From contig CAJTVD010000016.1 in assembly GCA_910579495.1 (NCBI GenBank), positions 1-47,932 on the forward strand: a stretch of DNA of 47,932 nt. Reading direction: 5' to 3'. The translations under genes were made by a program, and so were the position numbers. The notes under the pieces are model-generated. The model saw nothing but the letters and a program-made list of their open reading frames with translations. It searched no databases and had not been told where the DNA came from. Positions 7,440 to 16,150 of this stretch are shown in pieces; the stretch's first letter is position 1; each line of letters opens with the position of its first letter. The stretch comes from an uncultured Lachnospiraceae bacterium (GTDB taxonomy: Bacteria; Bacillota; Clostridia; Lachnospirales; Lachnospiraceae).

Positions 7440-8345
7440 TTATTCCTTTACGCCGCCAATCAGTTCCCTGATGTCTTCCACCTTATAGGTTCTCATATAG
7501 TCCTCTATCCCTTCTATCACTTCCACTGTGGTATAAGGGTTGGCAAAATTCATAGCCCCCACTGCCACGGCAGATGCCCCGGCTAAGAGGAACTCAATGG
7601 CGTCCTCCGCCGTGCGGATGCCCCCCATGCCGATCACCGGGATTTTCACCGCCCGGGAAGCCTGGTATACCATGCGCACTGCCACAGGCTTAATGGCAGG
7701 CCCTGAAAGCCCCCCGGTCTTATTGGCAAGGGCAAAGGCCCGCCGGTGGATATCGATCTTCATGCCGGTTATGGTATTGATCAGGGAAATGCCGTCGGCT
7801 CCCCCGGCCTCCGCCGCCTTGGCCATCTCTGTGATATCTGTCACGTTGGGGCTGAGCTTCATGATCACCGGCTGTTTTGCCCTTCCCTTAATCTGGGAGG
7901 TAATCCCATATAGGCTCTCCGCCTTCTGCCCAAAGGCAATGGCCCCCTCCTTCACATTGGGGCAGGAAACGTTGATCTCCAGCATATCCACATCCGCATC
8001 CCTCAGGCGTTCCACGGTCTCCAGATAATCCTCCACCGTCCTGCCGCATACGTTCACAATAATCTTGGTTTGGTACTGTTTCAGGAAGGGGATATCCCTC
8101 TCCAGGAATACATCAATGCCAGGATTTTGGAGCCCAATGGCGTTTAGCATTCCCCCATAGGTTTCCGCCACCCGCGGGGTAGGGTTCCCCTCCCAGGGGA
8201 TGTTTGCCACTGCCTTGGTGACCACCGCCCCCAGCCTGCCCAAATCCACAAAATCGCTGTATTCCATACCGGAACCAAAGGTCCCTGAAGCCGTCATAAC
8301 GGGATTCTGAAATTCCACCCCTGCAATGGTTACTTTGGTATTCAT
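7440..8345 (-). CDS. pyrD: dihydroorotate dehydrogenase B, catalytic subunit
   Basis: FMN enzyme that oxidises dihydroorotate to orotate in pyrimidine synthesis; as the B type it passes electrons through PyrK to NAD. The product is 301 residues, normal for the class. Seen: NPVMTASGTFGSG near residue 14, the catalytic-cysteine segment EINVSCPNVKEG near 123-134, KLSPNVTDI near 162, and the FMN-phosphate GMGGIRTAEDAIEFLLAGAS loop near 242. The ATG overlaps the pyrK stop (TGATG), indicating translational coupling. It is last in the pyrC-pyrK-pyrD run. Confidence 0.97.
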   Translation of the reverse strand: MNTKVTIAGVEFQNPVMTASGTFGSGMEYSDFVDLGRLGAVVTKAVANIPWEGNPTPRVAETYGGMLNAIGLQNPGIDVFLERDIPFLKQYQTKIIVNVCGRTVEDYLETVERLRDADVDMLEINVSCPNVKEGAIAFGQKAESLYGITSQIKGRAKQPVIMKLSPNVTDITEMAKAAEAGGADGISLINTITGMKIDIHRRAFALANKTGGLSGPAIKPVAVRMVYQASRAVKIPVIGMGGIRTAEDAIEFLLAGASAVAVGAMNFANPYTTVEVIEGIEDYMRTYKVEDIRELIGGVKE

Positions 8346-9130
8346 CAGATAGCCACCTCCCCTGCCTCAAATACAGGACCCTCTGTGCAGATCCTGGCGT
8401 TGTTTACATGGGAATGGGCGTCCTTTTGGGTGGTTTTGCACACACAGCCCAGGCACGCCCCTACCCCGCAGGCCATCCGCTCTTCCAGGGAAAGGTAGGC
8501 CTTTATCTGTTTTTCCTGGCTGTATGCTTTGACAGCCCTAAGCATGGCCATAGGGCCGCAGGCCATAATCACATCCCCCTTGGCCCCTTCCTGCTCCAGG
8601 GCTGTGAGCACGTTGCCCTTAACCCCCCGGCTTCCATCCTCAGTGGCAACCAGGACTTTAGCGTATTTTTCCAGGTCTTCTTTGAGAAAAAGCCTGCTGT
8701 CCCGGTAGCCCGCTATAACCACCGGCTCTGTGCCCGATGCCCAAAGCTCCCTGGCAAGCTGTACCATAGGCGGGATGCCGATGCCGCCGCCCATAAGCAA
8801 GCACCGCTTTCCCGCCCCTTCTGCCACAGGGAAACCGTTTCCCAGGATTCCCAGGATTTCCACTTCCGTACCTGCCTGCCATGAGGCAAACTCCTCCGTA
8901 CCCGCCCCTGCAATCCGGTAAACGATACGCAGCGCACCCCTGTTCTGGCCCACCTCACAAATGCTGATGGGGCGGGGCAGGAGACGGGAGGCGTCTGTGG
9001 GGTAAACCCCAATAAACTGCCCTGCCCCCGCTTCCCCTGCCAGGCCTGTTTCCAGCCACATGTCATAAATATCCGGCGCTATCATCTTCTGGGAGAGCAC
9101 CCTCGCTTTTACTTTTTTCTTCTTACTCAT
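8345..9130 (-). CDS. pyrK: dihydroorotate dehydrogenase B, electron transfer subunit
   Basis: FAD and 2Fe-2S subunit that carries electrons from PyrD to NAD. The 261 residues show the ferredoxin-reductase pattern: LLPRPISICE (FAD binding, near residue 50), LLMGGGIGIPPMVQLA (NAD-binding loop, near 110) and the iron-sulfur cysteines CGVGACLGCVC near 221 with a last Cys in ARICTEGPVF. The start overlaps the pyrC end by eight bases and its stop overlaps the pyrD start, so the three genes are translated as a block. Confidence 0.97.
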   Translation of the reverse strand: MSKKKKVKARVLSQKMIAPDIYDMWLETGLAGEAGAGQFIGVYPTDASRLLPRPISICEVGQNRGALRIVYRIAGAGTEEFASWQAGTEVEILGILGNGFPVAEGAGKRCLLMGGGIGIPPMVQLARELWASGTEPVVIAGYRDSRLFLKEDLEKYAKVLVATEDGSRGVKGNVLTALEQEGAKGDVIMACGPMAMLRAVKAYSQEKQIKAYLSLEERMACGVGACLGCVCKTTQKDAHSHVNNARICTEGPVFEAGEVAI

Positions 9131-10421
9131 CTTTTAGCCTTGCCCTTTCGTATACGACTTTTCCGTCACAGATGGTATAATAAACTACCCCCGGGAGGTT
9201 TTCCCCGATAAAGGGGGAATTGGCAGACCTGGAGAGGAAGCCCCCCACGGTCCAGCGCTCCCCGGGATGGAACAGTACCAGGCTTGCCCTTGCGCCCTCC
9301 TCTATCCGTCCCCCGGGAAGCCCGTACAGCTTACAGGGTGCTGTGCTCATACGCTCTATGAGCTGGGGCATGTCCAGGTAGCCTTTCCCCACCAGCTCCC
9401 GGATTCCCAGGGACAGGGCGGTTTCCAGGCCGATAATGCCGCTGGGCGCTTCTGTGACAGGCTTTTCTTTCTCTTCCCTGCTGTGGGGGGCATGGTCAGT
9501 GGCAATCAGGTCAATGGTCCCATCCTGGATGCCCCGGATAATCGCCAGCCGGTCCTCCTCTTCCCTAAGGGGCGGATTCATCTTGGCCAGGGTGCCTTTT
9601 TCTATCACAGCCTCCTGGGTGAGGGTGAAATGATGGGGGGTTGCTTCCCCATGGACACAAATCCCCTCTGCCTTTGCCTGGCGCAGGAGCGCCACTGTCT
9701 CCTTTGCGCTGATATGCTGTATCACCACCTCCGCCCCGGTAAGCCGGGCCAGGGCAATGTCCCGCCGGGCCAGGTTGATTTCCGCCTCCCTGGGGGAGCC
9801 TTTGATGCCAAAATGCGCCGCTGCCCTGCCGCTGTTGATACCGTTATTGGTAATCAGTGCCGGGTCCTCCTCGTGGAAGCTGATTGGTTTACGGAGCGCC
9901 GCTGCCCGTTCCATGGCTTCCCTCACAAGCTTTTCGTCCACCAGGGGAATCCCGTCGTCGGTAAAGCCTGCCGCCCCGGAAAGGGACAGCTCCTCCATAT
10001 CAACCAGTTCCTTCCCCCCCATGCCTTTTGTCACATTGGCGCAGCTTTGTATATGGATGCCTGTGTTTTTCCCCTTGGCCAGCACATAGGCAAGGGTCTC
10101 CTTATTATCCACGCAGGGCCTGGTATTGGCCATCAGCACAATTTCCGTAAAACCCCCCTTTGCCGCCGCCGCGCCGCCGGTTTGTATATCTTCCTTATAA
10201 GTAAAGCCCGGATCCCGGAAATGCACATGGGTATCCGCCAGCCCCGGGGCAACCATCAGCCCCTGGGCCTTGATAACCCGGGCACCCTCCGGTATGGCCA
10301 GGCCCCCTTCCGTTTCCCGGGCCAGGCGGGTGAGCTGGTTCCCCTCAATCTGTATATCCCCCTGGTAGCATTCCTTCCTTACAGGATCTACAATCGTCCC
10401 ATTTTTAATTATGATCATCAT
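9123..10421 (-). CDS. pyrC: dihydroorotase
   Basis: Zinc amidohydrolase that cyclises carbamoyl-aspartate to dihydroorotate. The product is 432 residues, as in class I dihydroorotases. Metal motifs are visible: DTHVHFRDPGF (HxH near residue 63), and the later AHFG/VIQHISAKE and ATDHAPHS segments with conserved His and Asp. It begins three bases after the stop of a GH127 glycosidase gene and has only a weak ribosome binding site (GGGATAAAAA), so it may depend on translation of the gene before it. The remaining pyr genes (pyrB, pyrE, pyrF) are not in the window. Confidence 0.96.
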   Translation of the reverse strand: MMIIIKNGTIVDPVRKECYQGDIQIEGNQLTRLARETEGGLAIPEGARVIKAQGLMVAPGLADTHVHFRDPGFTYKEDIQTGGAAAAKGGFTEIVLMANTRPCVDNKETLAYVLAKGKNTGIHIQSCANVTKGMGGKELVDMEELSLSGAAGFTDDGIPLVDEKLVREAMERAAALRKPISFHEEDPALITNNGINSGRAAAHFGIKGSPREAEINLARRDIALARLTGAEVVIQHISAKETVALLRQAKAEGICVHGEATPHHFTLTQEAVIEKGTLAKMNPPLREEEDRLAIIRGIQDGTIDLIATDHAPHSREEKEKPVTEAPSGIIGLETALSLGIRELVGKGYLDMPQLIERMSTAPCKLYGLPGGRIEEGARASLVLFHPGERWTVGGFLSRSANSPFIGENLPGVVYYTICDGKVVYERARLKDE

Positions 10422-10424
10422 TTT

Positions 10425-12437
10425 TTATCCCAGTTCTTTTTCATTTTTGACAGTTACCCAAACCTGCATTTCGTTTTCTCCCCGGTTTGCCCACATATAA
10501 TAAGGTACAAACTTTAAAGAAACGGGAAGCAGTTCCTCCCTTGCATAAACATGATACAGGCTATTTTCCCCCTGTTTCCGCCGGTAGCCCGGGAAGGCCA
10601 CCGAATTTACGGTTTTGCCGCAGATTTCCTCCTCCTGTACCTTATAAGAACCCTGGGCGTCAAGGAGAAGCTGGTGAAGGTTTTTCCCGTTATCCGCCTC
10701 CTCCAGGCAGTAAACCAAAGGCCCTCTTGTGACCGCCACTTTCCCTGCATTCTCCCGCACCTGCCCGTGGGATGCCATCAGCCGTACTTCCATGGGAAAA
10801 TCCAATTCCAGAAGCTCTTCCTCCCCCCATTGTTTCCTGATGTACAGATATCCGTCCTTTACCTCCCTTTCCTGTTGGCTGCACCCTGTAAGGGAGAAGC
10901 CACTGCACCAGCCGGGAATGCGCAGGGCAAGCCTGAACCCGGTACCTTTGGCGCATACCCTGGCCACCACCCTGCCCTCCCAGGGGAAATTGGATTCCAG
11001 AAAGACTCTTACCTGCTTTCCCCCTATATCTTTTTGGATACAGGCTCCCATATACAGATGCACAAACAGGGTATCCTGATTTTCCGTAAAAGCATAGCTG
11101 CCCAGGGAACCCAGCAGCCTTGCCAGGTTGGGAGGGCAGCAGGCACAGCCAAACCATTTCTGCCTTACCGCCTTTACATGGGACTTCCTCTCATCCCTTC
11201 TGCATGCCTCCGGGTTTACCTCCAGGGGGTTCACATAGAAAAAGCTCTTTCCGTCCAGGGCCATGCCGCTTAAAATCCCATTATACAGTGCCCGCTCCAT
11301 AACATCCGCGTACTCTCCCCTGGGGCTGATCCCCAGCATCCGCCTGGCAAAAAATACCAGCCCGATGGAAGCGCAGGTCTCCGCATATGCTGTGCCGTTG
11401 GGCAAATCGTAGGGATAAGAAAAAGCTTCCCCTATATGGGTGGCCCCTATTCCTCCGGTAAGGTACATTTTCCGGCCTGTGATATCCCTCCAGAGCCTTT
11501 GGCAGGCTTCAAAAAGGCTTTCATCCTCCGTAAGCCGGGCAATATCCGCCATGCCGGAATAAAGGTACACTGCCCGCACTGCATGGCCTACCGCCTCTTT
11601 CTGTTCCCTTACAGGCAGGTGCGCCTGGTAATAGTGGTACCGGAGCATGTGGGGATGTTTCCTGGCCTCCTCCGGATTCTCCTGGTCAAAATAGTAGGGC
11701 TGTTTTCCTCTTTCCTCAATAAAAAACCTGGCAAGGGCCAGATACCTTTTCTCCCCGGTGGCTTCATAAAGGCGCACCAGTGCCATTTCCGCAATCTCAT
11801 GTCCCGGATAGCCCTTGCATTTCCCTTCCCCTGGCCCGAAATAACTGTCAATGTAATCGGCAAATTTTCTGGCGGCATTTAAAAGCCTGTCCTTTCCCGT
11901 AGCCTGATAGTAAGCCACCGCCCCTTCCGCTAAATGCCCAAAGCAGTACAGTTCATGGTGGTCTTTCAGGTTGGTAAAGGTTTTGTCCCTGCCGTTTAGG
12001 ATGTAATAGGTATCCAGATACCCATCCTTTTGCTGGGCGGCGCACACAATCTCAATGGCCTGGTCGGCAATGCCCTCCAGCGCCGGGTCGGGATGGCTGG
12101 CCAGGGAATAGGCCACCGCTTCAATCCATTTTGAAAAATCACTGTCCTGGAAGACAAAGCCATAAAACCTGTCCTCTAAATGCGCCGGGTCTTCCGGCAG
12201 GGCTTCAAATCCCCGGAAACAGTATTCAGGCTCCTGGAAAAGAGCCCCCTTCTCCAGCCTCTCCCGGTTCATCCTGCCTGCCAGTTTAAAATTCCTCATA
12301 CAAAAGCTGGGAGCCGCATTTTCCACTCTGTCGTTCAGCGCCTCCCACTGGTAAGGTATCACTTCTGTTCTTACCAGTTCCATCTCATCTCCCCAAAAAG
12401 CATCCCTGACCTGGAGCCTTTTCAGGGAAAGGGGCAT
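10425..12437 (-). CDS. GH127 family glycosidase (probable beta-L-arabinofuranosidase)
   Basis: Retaining glycosidase of the GH127 family, whose type member HypBA1 cleaves beta-L-arabinofuranosides using a zinc-bound cysteine nucleophile. The 670-residue product matches HypBA1 in length. It has N-terminal VIPYQWEALND and, as expected for the zinc site, ETC (Glu353, Cys355) and CACC (Cys433, Cys434), numbered from my start. There is no signal peptide, so it acts in the cytoplasm on imported oligosaccharide. I chose the ATG at 12437 because GGGAGG lies eight bases upstream; an in-frame ATG at 12458 has a site only five bases away. A GH27 gene lies 101 bases upstream and pyrC three bases downstream. 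Confidence 0.87.
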   Translation of the reverse strand: MPLSLKRLQVRDAFWGDEMELVRTEVIPYQWEALNDRVENAAPSFCMRNFKLAGRMNRERLEKGALFQEPEYCFRGFEALPEDPAHLEDRFYGFVFQDSDFSKWIEAVAYSLASHPDPALEGIADQAIEIVCAAQQKDGYLDTYYILNGRDKTFTNLKDHHELYCFGHLAEGAVAYYQATGKDRLLNAARKFADYIDSYFGPGEGKCKGYPGHEIAEMALVRLYEATGEKRYLALARFFIEERGKQPYYFDQENPEEARKHPHMLRYHYYQAHLPVREQKEAVGHAVRAVYLYSGMADIARLTEDESLFEACQRLWRDITGRKMYLTGGIGATHIGEAFSYPYDLPNGTAYAETCASIGLVFFARRMLGISPRGEYADVMERALYNGILSGMALDGKSFFYVNPLEVNPEACRRDERKSHVKAVRQKWFGCACCPPNLARLLGSLGSYAFTENQDTLFVHLYMGACIQKDIGGKQVRVFLESNFPWEGRVVARVCAKGTGFRLALRIPGWCSGFSLTGCSQQEREVKDGYLYIRKQWGEEELLELDFPMEVRLMASHGQVRENAGKVAVTRGPLVYCLEEADNGKNLHQLLLDAQGSYKVQEEEICGKTVNSVAFPGYRRKQGENSLYHVYAREELLPVSLKFVPYYMWANRGENEMQVWVTVKNEKELG

Positions 12438-12538
12438 ATTAAAATCCTCCCGTTCCATACCTGCCTCCCACGCCATGCCACGGCAACCAATCTCTGTGCA
12501 ATCCCCCTGTCCCGGGGGATTCAATCTGCGGGCCTCTT

Positions 12539-13849
12539 TTATTTCCCCTGCACCTGGTAAACCTTCACCCCATGGGCCGGGACGCTGGCTGTTATCACCC
12601 CGGAACAGGTAAGGCTCTCCTCCTTCTCCCAGAGTTCATAAAGCCCCGCTTCCCCCTTCCCCTCAAAGCCTTCCTCCAAAGCTTCCAGGGGAAGGGAAAG
12701 CGCCGCCGCCTCCTCTGACAGGTTAAACAAAGCCACCGTCACTGTCCCTTTAACCCTGTCTTTACTTTTCCACACTGCCATGGTTTCTGTCCTGGCAAGC
12801 TGCACCCCATGGCAGCCCTCCTTCAAAAGGGCCAGGATTTCCTTATTGGTCAGCAGGGAAAGGGTCCAGGCATCCAGCCCCGGAAGGTTTGCGCCAATCA
12901 TCAAAGGGGATCGGAACAGGCACCACAGGGTTACCATGGTTTTCTGCTCTTCCCTTGTAAAGTTGGTCATCCTCTCTTCTCCGAAGCCTTTGCCAAGCTT
13001 TCCCACTGGCAGCATGTCGCAGTCCGGGTAACACCCCTGCTTTACATGGTCCTGCCATAGTTCACAGCGGGCAAACATTGCTTTCAGCAGCTTCCATTCA
13101 TCCCAGAAATCATCGGTGATCCGCCACATATTGGCATACCTGCCATACTCCCACGCCCGGCCTATATGGGCCGGCCCAGGTGAAAGGCTGAGCACAATGG
13201 GACGCCCGCACTTTTCAATGGCCTTATGGAGCATCCGTGTCTCCTCCCAGCCGGAGAAGGGCTGCTCCCGGTAGAGCTTGCTGTCGCAGATATCGTCGCA
13301 CTTAATGAAATCCACCCCCCAGCCGGCATAGAGGGAAAGCAGGGAATCATAGTAAGCCTGTCCTTCCTGTGTGGGCCGCACGCCATACATGTCCGGGTTC
13401 CAGGGGCACACGGAATAAGGGTCCGCCACAGCGTCCGCCGTCTTTTCCGTTCCCAGGACAGGCATACGCCGCTCCGCCGCCTGCCGGGGAATGCCCCTCA
13501 TAATATGTATGCCAAATTTCAGCCCCAGTCCGTGGACATACGCCGCCAGGGGGGCAAATCCGCGTCCTTGTGCGGAGGAGGGGAAGCGGGCGGGGGAAGG
13601 CTGCAGCCGCCCCCATTGGTCCATCTCCACATCCCCGAAGGGAATATACTGGTACTCTTCCCTTTTAGAGCCTGCATCGTTGGAATACCATTGAATGTCC
13701 ACCACCACATACTCCCACCCGAAGGCTTTCAGATGGGCTGCCATATAATCCGCATTTTCCTTTACCTGGGCTTCCGTCACTGTGGTATCATAATAATCGT
13801 AGCTGTTCCACCCCATGGGGGGCGTTTGGGCAAAACTGTTTTTATCCAT
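12539..13849 (-). CDS. GH27 family alpha-galactosidase-like glycosidase
   Basis: A 436-residue glycosidase with the GH27 pattern: TPPMGWNSYD at the N terminus, VVVDIQW near residue 48, GLKFGIHIMRG near 109, the nucleophile segment DFIKCDDIC (Asp185) and the acid/base segment RITDDFWDEW (Asp246 or 247), then a C-terminal beta domain. GH27 includes alpha-galactosidases, alpha-N-acetylgalactosaminidases and beta-L-arabinopyranosidases. The GH127 partner makes an arabinoside substrate possible. There is no signal peptide. The ATG at 13849 is preferred over an upstream in-frame Met because AAGGA precedes it and the family's sequence starts here. A good promoter lies just upstream. Confidence 0.85.
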   Translation of the reverse strand: MDKNSFAQTPPMGWNSYDYYDTTVTEAQVKENADYMAAHLKAFGWEYVVVDIQWYSNDAGSKREEYQYIPFGDVEMDQWGRLQPSPARFPSSAQGRGFAPLAAYVHGLGLKFGIHIMRGIPRQAAERRMPVLGTEKTADAVADPYSVCPWNPDMYGVRPTQEGQAYYDSLLSLYAGWGVDFIKCDDICDSKLYREQPFSGWEETRMLHKAIEKCGRPIVLSLSPGPAHIGRAWEYGRYANMWRITDDFWDEWKLLKAMFARCELWQDHVKQGCYPDCDMLPVGKLGKGFGEERMTNFTREEQKTMVTLWCLFRSPLMIGANLPGLDAWTLSLLTNKEILALLKEGCHGVQLARTETMAVWKSKDRVKGTVTVALFNLSEEAAALSLPLEALEEGFEGKGEAGLYELWEKEESLTCSGVITASVPAHGVKVYQVQGK

Positions 13850-13880
13850 TTCCTTATCCTTCCATCCTGTTTTTAGGACT

Positions 13881-13909
13881 ATTATATTATCAATGGCTGT
13901 GACATTCAA
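13881..13909 (-). promoter_or_regulatory. sigma-A-type promoter of the GH27-GH127 operon
   Basis: Minus-strand -35 TTGAAT (13904-13909), 17-base spacer and a perfect -10 TATAAT (13881-13886). The start would be near 13874, about 25 bases before the GH27 ATG. No clear catabolite-control (cre) sequence was found next to it. Confidence 0.65.
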
Positions 13910-13964
13910 TCTGTTTTCCCTGGTTTTTGGTTTAAAATTTTCAGGGTTTGGGTAATGTTGCCCT

Positions 13965-14399
13965 CTAATTAAACACTACCGGTTTATCAATAAATTCCGT
14001 CTTTATCACAACATAGGGATAGGATTGGGTGTCCTTTTTCACCGTCCCGTCCCCGGGATCCGGGCCCAGCAGCGTGGTATCTGCGTAAATAGCGTTTTCT
14101 GTAAGATACAGGTCGTTTACCGTGATACTATAACCGCCACTCACCTGTTCCCCATAGCCAATACAGATATATAGAAAACCGTTGTCCTGATAAGTAACCT
14201 TAAAAGCGTTGGCTTTCTTTTCCTCAATCACCGTTTTAAGTTCCTGGGGAATATTATCCTCCGCCAGGACTGTAAAATCCAAGTCCTTTACTTTTTCCAT
14301 GGGATTTTTCTCTTTGGCGCAGGCTGTGAACAGGCATAGCATTACCAGCCCAAGGGCATATGCGCCGTATCCTGTCAGCTTCCTAAAAATATTTTTCAT
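13965..14399 (-). CDS. PrcB C-terminal-domain lipoprotein
   Basis: A 144-residue predicted lipoprotein. A basic start and hydrophobic stretch end in a lipobox-like LFTACAKE (Cys near residue 27). The mature part carries the segment FLYICIGYGEQVSGGYSITV, typical of the PrcB C-terminal domain first named in a Treponema protease-complex inhibitor. Its function in Clostridia is not established. The ATG at 14399 follows GGGGGA. A perfect TATAAT (14436-14441, minus) lies upstream but without a convincing -35. It appears to be a single-gene unit. Confidence 0.6.
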   Translation of the reverse strand: MKNIFRKLTGYGAYALGLVMLCLFTACAKEKNPMEKVKDLDFTVLAEDNIPQELKTVIEEKKANAFKVTYQDNGFLYICIGYGEQVSGGYSITVNDLYLTENAIYADTTLLGPDPGDGTVKKDTQSYPYVVIKTEFIDKPVVFN

Positions 14400-14493
14400 A
14401 GGTTCCCCCATTCCACAATTCCCAAAGCCAGGGACATTATATTTCTTTTAACTCATTTTATGCGGTTAGGCGGGAAAGAATACTAGCAATTTT

Positions 14494-14922
14494 CTATAAG
14501 TATTCTTTTATTGTAAATTCCCTCCGCTCTCCTGCTTGCCTGCATACCAGTTCAAATAAATTTTCCCGGGTTGCAAAGAGATTTTTCGGGTTTCTTCCAA
14601 TGATCAGATATTGATTCTTATCATCCAAAGAAATGTATTTTCTCGCATCATCATCTAACAATATATCTGCATTATCAATAACAATCAGCCTGCCTTCTTC
14701 CTGGCTGATAACCTTTTTGATATTCCTCTGGTAGTCCAAGTAATTTAAGCATAAAATTTTCGGGTTTAAAGCCATACATTCCCTGATGAACGAAAATACA
14801 ACCGTCTTTCCTGTACCGGAATCGCCCATTAAAATTGTTATATTATTTTTAAACAAAAAGTCTACGCTAAATGAAGAATGGACCGTTGAAAAACGCTCCA
14901 TAACTAAAGGCTTACTTTTCAT
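14494..14922 (-). CDS. small P-loop ATPase of an uncharacterised three-gene cassette
   Basis: A 142-residue protein with a clear Walker A, GDSGTGKT (residues 33-40), and a Walker B-like strand RLIVIDNAD (78-86), followed by a short strand YLIIGRNP that could act as a sensor. It is much shorter than usual AAA or ABC ATPases: it has no ABC signature, no lid domain and no obvious arginine finger. It may therefore be a minimal ATP-binding partner for the two proteins encoded just before it. It overlaps the preceding gene by 11 bases and is last in the cassette. Function unknown. The cassette is visibly richer in A+T than the genes on either side. Confidence 0.75.
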   Translation of the reverse strand: MKSKPLVMERFSTVHSSFSVDFLFKNNITILMGDSGTGKTVVFSFIRECMALNPKILCLNYLDYQRNIKKVISQEEGRLIVIDNADILLDDDARKYISLDDKNQYLIIGRNPKNLFATRENLFELVCRQAGERREFTIKEYL

Positions 14923-15355
14923 CGCTCCACCACTCCTTTAATTCCTCATAATCGCCAATTACCCTTTGTCCTGCTTTCGTTTGGGCAATAACGGAAGGCA
15001 GGGAAAAAGGAATCATGGCATACTCACTGCATACCTGTCCCCGGTCTAATCCATACAAAATTTCCAGGGCATTATTTCCACATTCCTTCAGGCAAAAAAC
15101 CTTATCCGGATAATAGAGTACATTCAATACCGTCTTACAGCCGGATGAAAGCCTGTCAATATCCAATACAACATCACTAAACCTTGAGCCAATTTTATAT
15201 TTGCTGATAAGCTTAGCCCCATCAATGGTTTCAATAATTTTCTCAGCCCGCTTATCTATCAGGGATACCGTATTCTGGTCAAAAAACAAATCATTTAACT
15301 CCACATAATCCATATTCTCGGGAATATCCCGTTTTTCTTTAAAAATCCTAATCAT
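14912..15355 (-). CDS. DUF4869-like protein of the three-gene cassette
   Basis: A 147-residue soluble protein. The central block RLSSGCKTVLNVLYYPDKVF, continuing to a CGNN motif (residues 68-95), resembles my recollection of the DUF4869 pattern (a GGVKTL-like turn, a hydrophobic strand, then an ACGDN/CGNN motif). DUF4869 proteins have no known function. It has no signal peptide and no membrane segment. It overlaps the gene before it by eight bases and the ATPase gene after it by 11, so the three products are probably made together in fixed ratio. The assignment is from memory of the family and needs a profile search. Confidence 0.55.
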   Translation of the reverse strand: MIRIFKEKRDIPENMDYVELNDLFFDQNTVSLIDKRAEKIIETIDGAKLISKYKIGSRFSDVVLDIDRLSSGCKTVLNVLYYPDKVFCLKECGNNALEILYGLDRGQVCSEYAMIPFSLPSVIAQTKAGQRVIGDYEELKEWWSDEK

Positions 15356-16067
15356 CTGCCACCTCTATCCCTGCTGCATAAAACTGTGCTTTTAAACAAG
15401 TTTCTTCATAAATGCTTCTCATTTTTGCATATACAGACAATCTATTGCTGTAAAGCCCACAAACATCGTCGTCCTTGCGCCCTTCCCATTCACAGCAGGC
15501 TCCCGTCCAGCACTCCCCAATACTGCCTTTTGAAACTTCAAACCCAGTATTTCTGGTTAAATCAAATAAAAGCTTTGCTGCCAGGCACTCAATGTTATGT
15601 TCGTTAATATGTACATCATAGGCAACAATTTCTTTAATATCCTTATAGTGCATATTGCCAGTTTTAATAGTATTAACAAGCTTTTCTCTTGCCAATATTG
15701 CATTTGCTCTCTTGCTTAAGAATTCATCATCCGGTGCGTATATCCAACTGACCAAACTTCTGAATTCCAGCAGAATATATTCAAAACATATAATGTCCAT
15801 TAAAACAATATTCTTTTTCTGGCCTGCATATTGCTTTAGTAGCTTTAATTCCATTGCCACCTGCAGATTATCAAATGAATTGTCAAATACTATCACATAC
15901 TTATTATCTGTGTCTTCTAAATTTTTTACAGCCTTAACAAGTTCGCTGTTATTGTTTTTACTCTCTACTGATATGTCAGGACACAAATGCTTCAAAAGAA
16001 TACTCCAAAACAGATAACCGGCTTTTTCCTTCCGGTCTTCAATCCATAAAAATGTTTTAAGCGCCAT
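15348..16067 (-). CDS. unknown protein with C-terminal Cys motif, first full-size gene of the cassette
   Basis: A 239-residue soluble protein that I cannot assign. The N-terminal 110 residues look like an alternating alpha/beta domain: strand FLWIED (Glu10), helix, strand YVIVFDNSFD (Asp62, Asp66), strand NIVLMD. The spacing of an early Glu and a later Asp pair recalls TOPRIM-like nucleases, but the canonical DxD is absent, so this is a weak idea. The C-terminal part has a compact cysteine cluster, GECWTGACCEW...DVCGL (Cys186, 191, 192, 203), possibly metal-binding. Its ATG directly follows the TAA of a short upstream reading frame. The gene is driven by a perfect consensus promoter. Confidence 0.75.
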   Translation of the reverse strand: MALKTFLWIEDRKEKAGYLFWSILLKHLCPDISVESKNNNSELVKAVKNLEDTDNKYVIVFDNSFDNLQVAMELKLLKQYAGQKKNIVLMDIICFEYILLEFRSLVSWIYAPDDEFLSKRANAILAREKLVNTIKTGNMHYKDIKEIVAYDVHINEHNIECLAAKLLFDLTRNTGFEVSKGSIGECWTGACCEWEGRKDDDVCGLYSNRLSVYAKMRSIYEETCLKAQFYAAGIEVADD

Positions 16068-16139
16068 TTACTTATTTCCTTCTTGTATTTTCAGTTCTAC
16101 AGCAAGCCTGTTACAAATATGGTTCACGCCAGTAACCAA
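16068..16139 (-). CDS. candidate 19-23 residue leader peptide
   Basis: A short frame in the leader of the cassette. It can start at TTG 16139 (23 residues) or GTG 16127 (19 residues, MNHICNRLAVELKIQEGNK). It ends with TAA (16068-16070) touching the ATG of the next gene at 16067, an arrangement that would couple their translation. The upstream purines AAGGGGA are 12 bases from the GTG and adjacent to the TTG. The peptide is short but reads like protein sequence, with an amphipathic helix-like middle. It could be a leader peptide, a micro-protein component of the cassette, or chance. Confidence 0.4.
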   Translation of the reverse strand: MVTGVNHICNRLAVELKIQEGNK

Positions 16140-16150
16140 TCCCCTTTATA

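Noticed and set aside
10487..13876. Long plus-strand open frames opposite the glycosidase and pyr genes
   Set aside because: They are antisense shadows: no ribosome binding sites, proline- and cysteine-rich nonsense translations, and fully overlapped by strongly supported minus-strand genes.
13910..13964. Catabolite-control cre site before the glycosidase operon
   Set aside because: AT-rich TGAAAATTTTAAAC-like sequence lacks the central CG and symmetry needed.
15348..16067. Calling the first cassette protein a TOPRIM nuclease, and the cassette a Gabija- or PARIS-like defence system
   Set aside because: The Glu and Asp positions are suggestive, but there is no DxD motif, and the ATPase is far smaller than those of the known systems. 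Kept only as a hypothesis.
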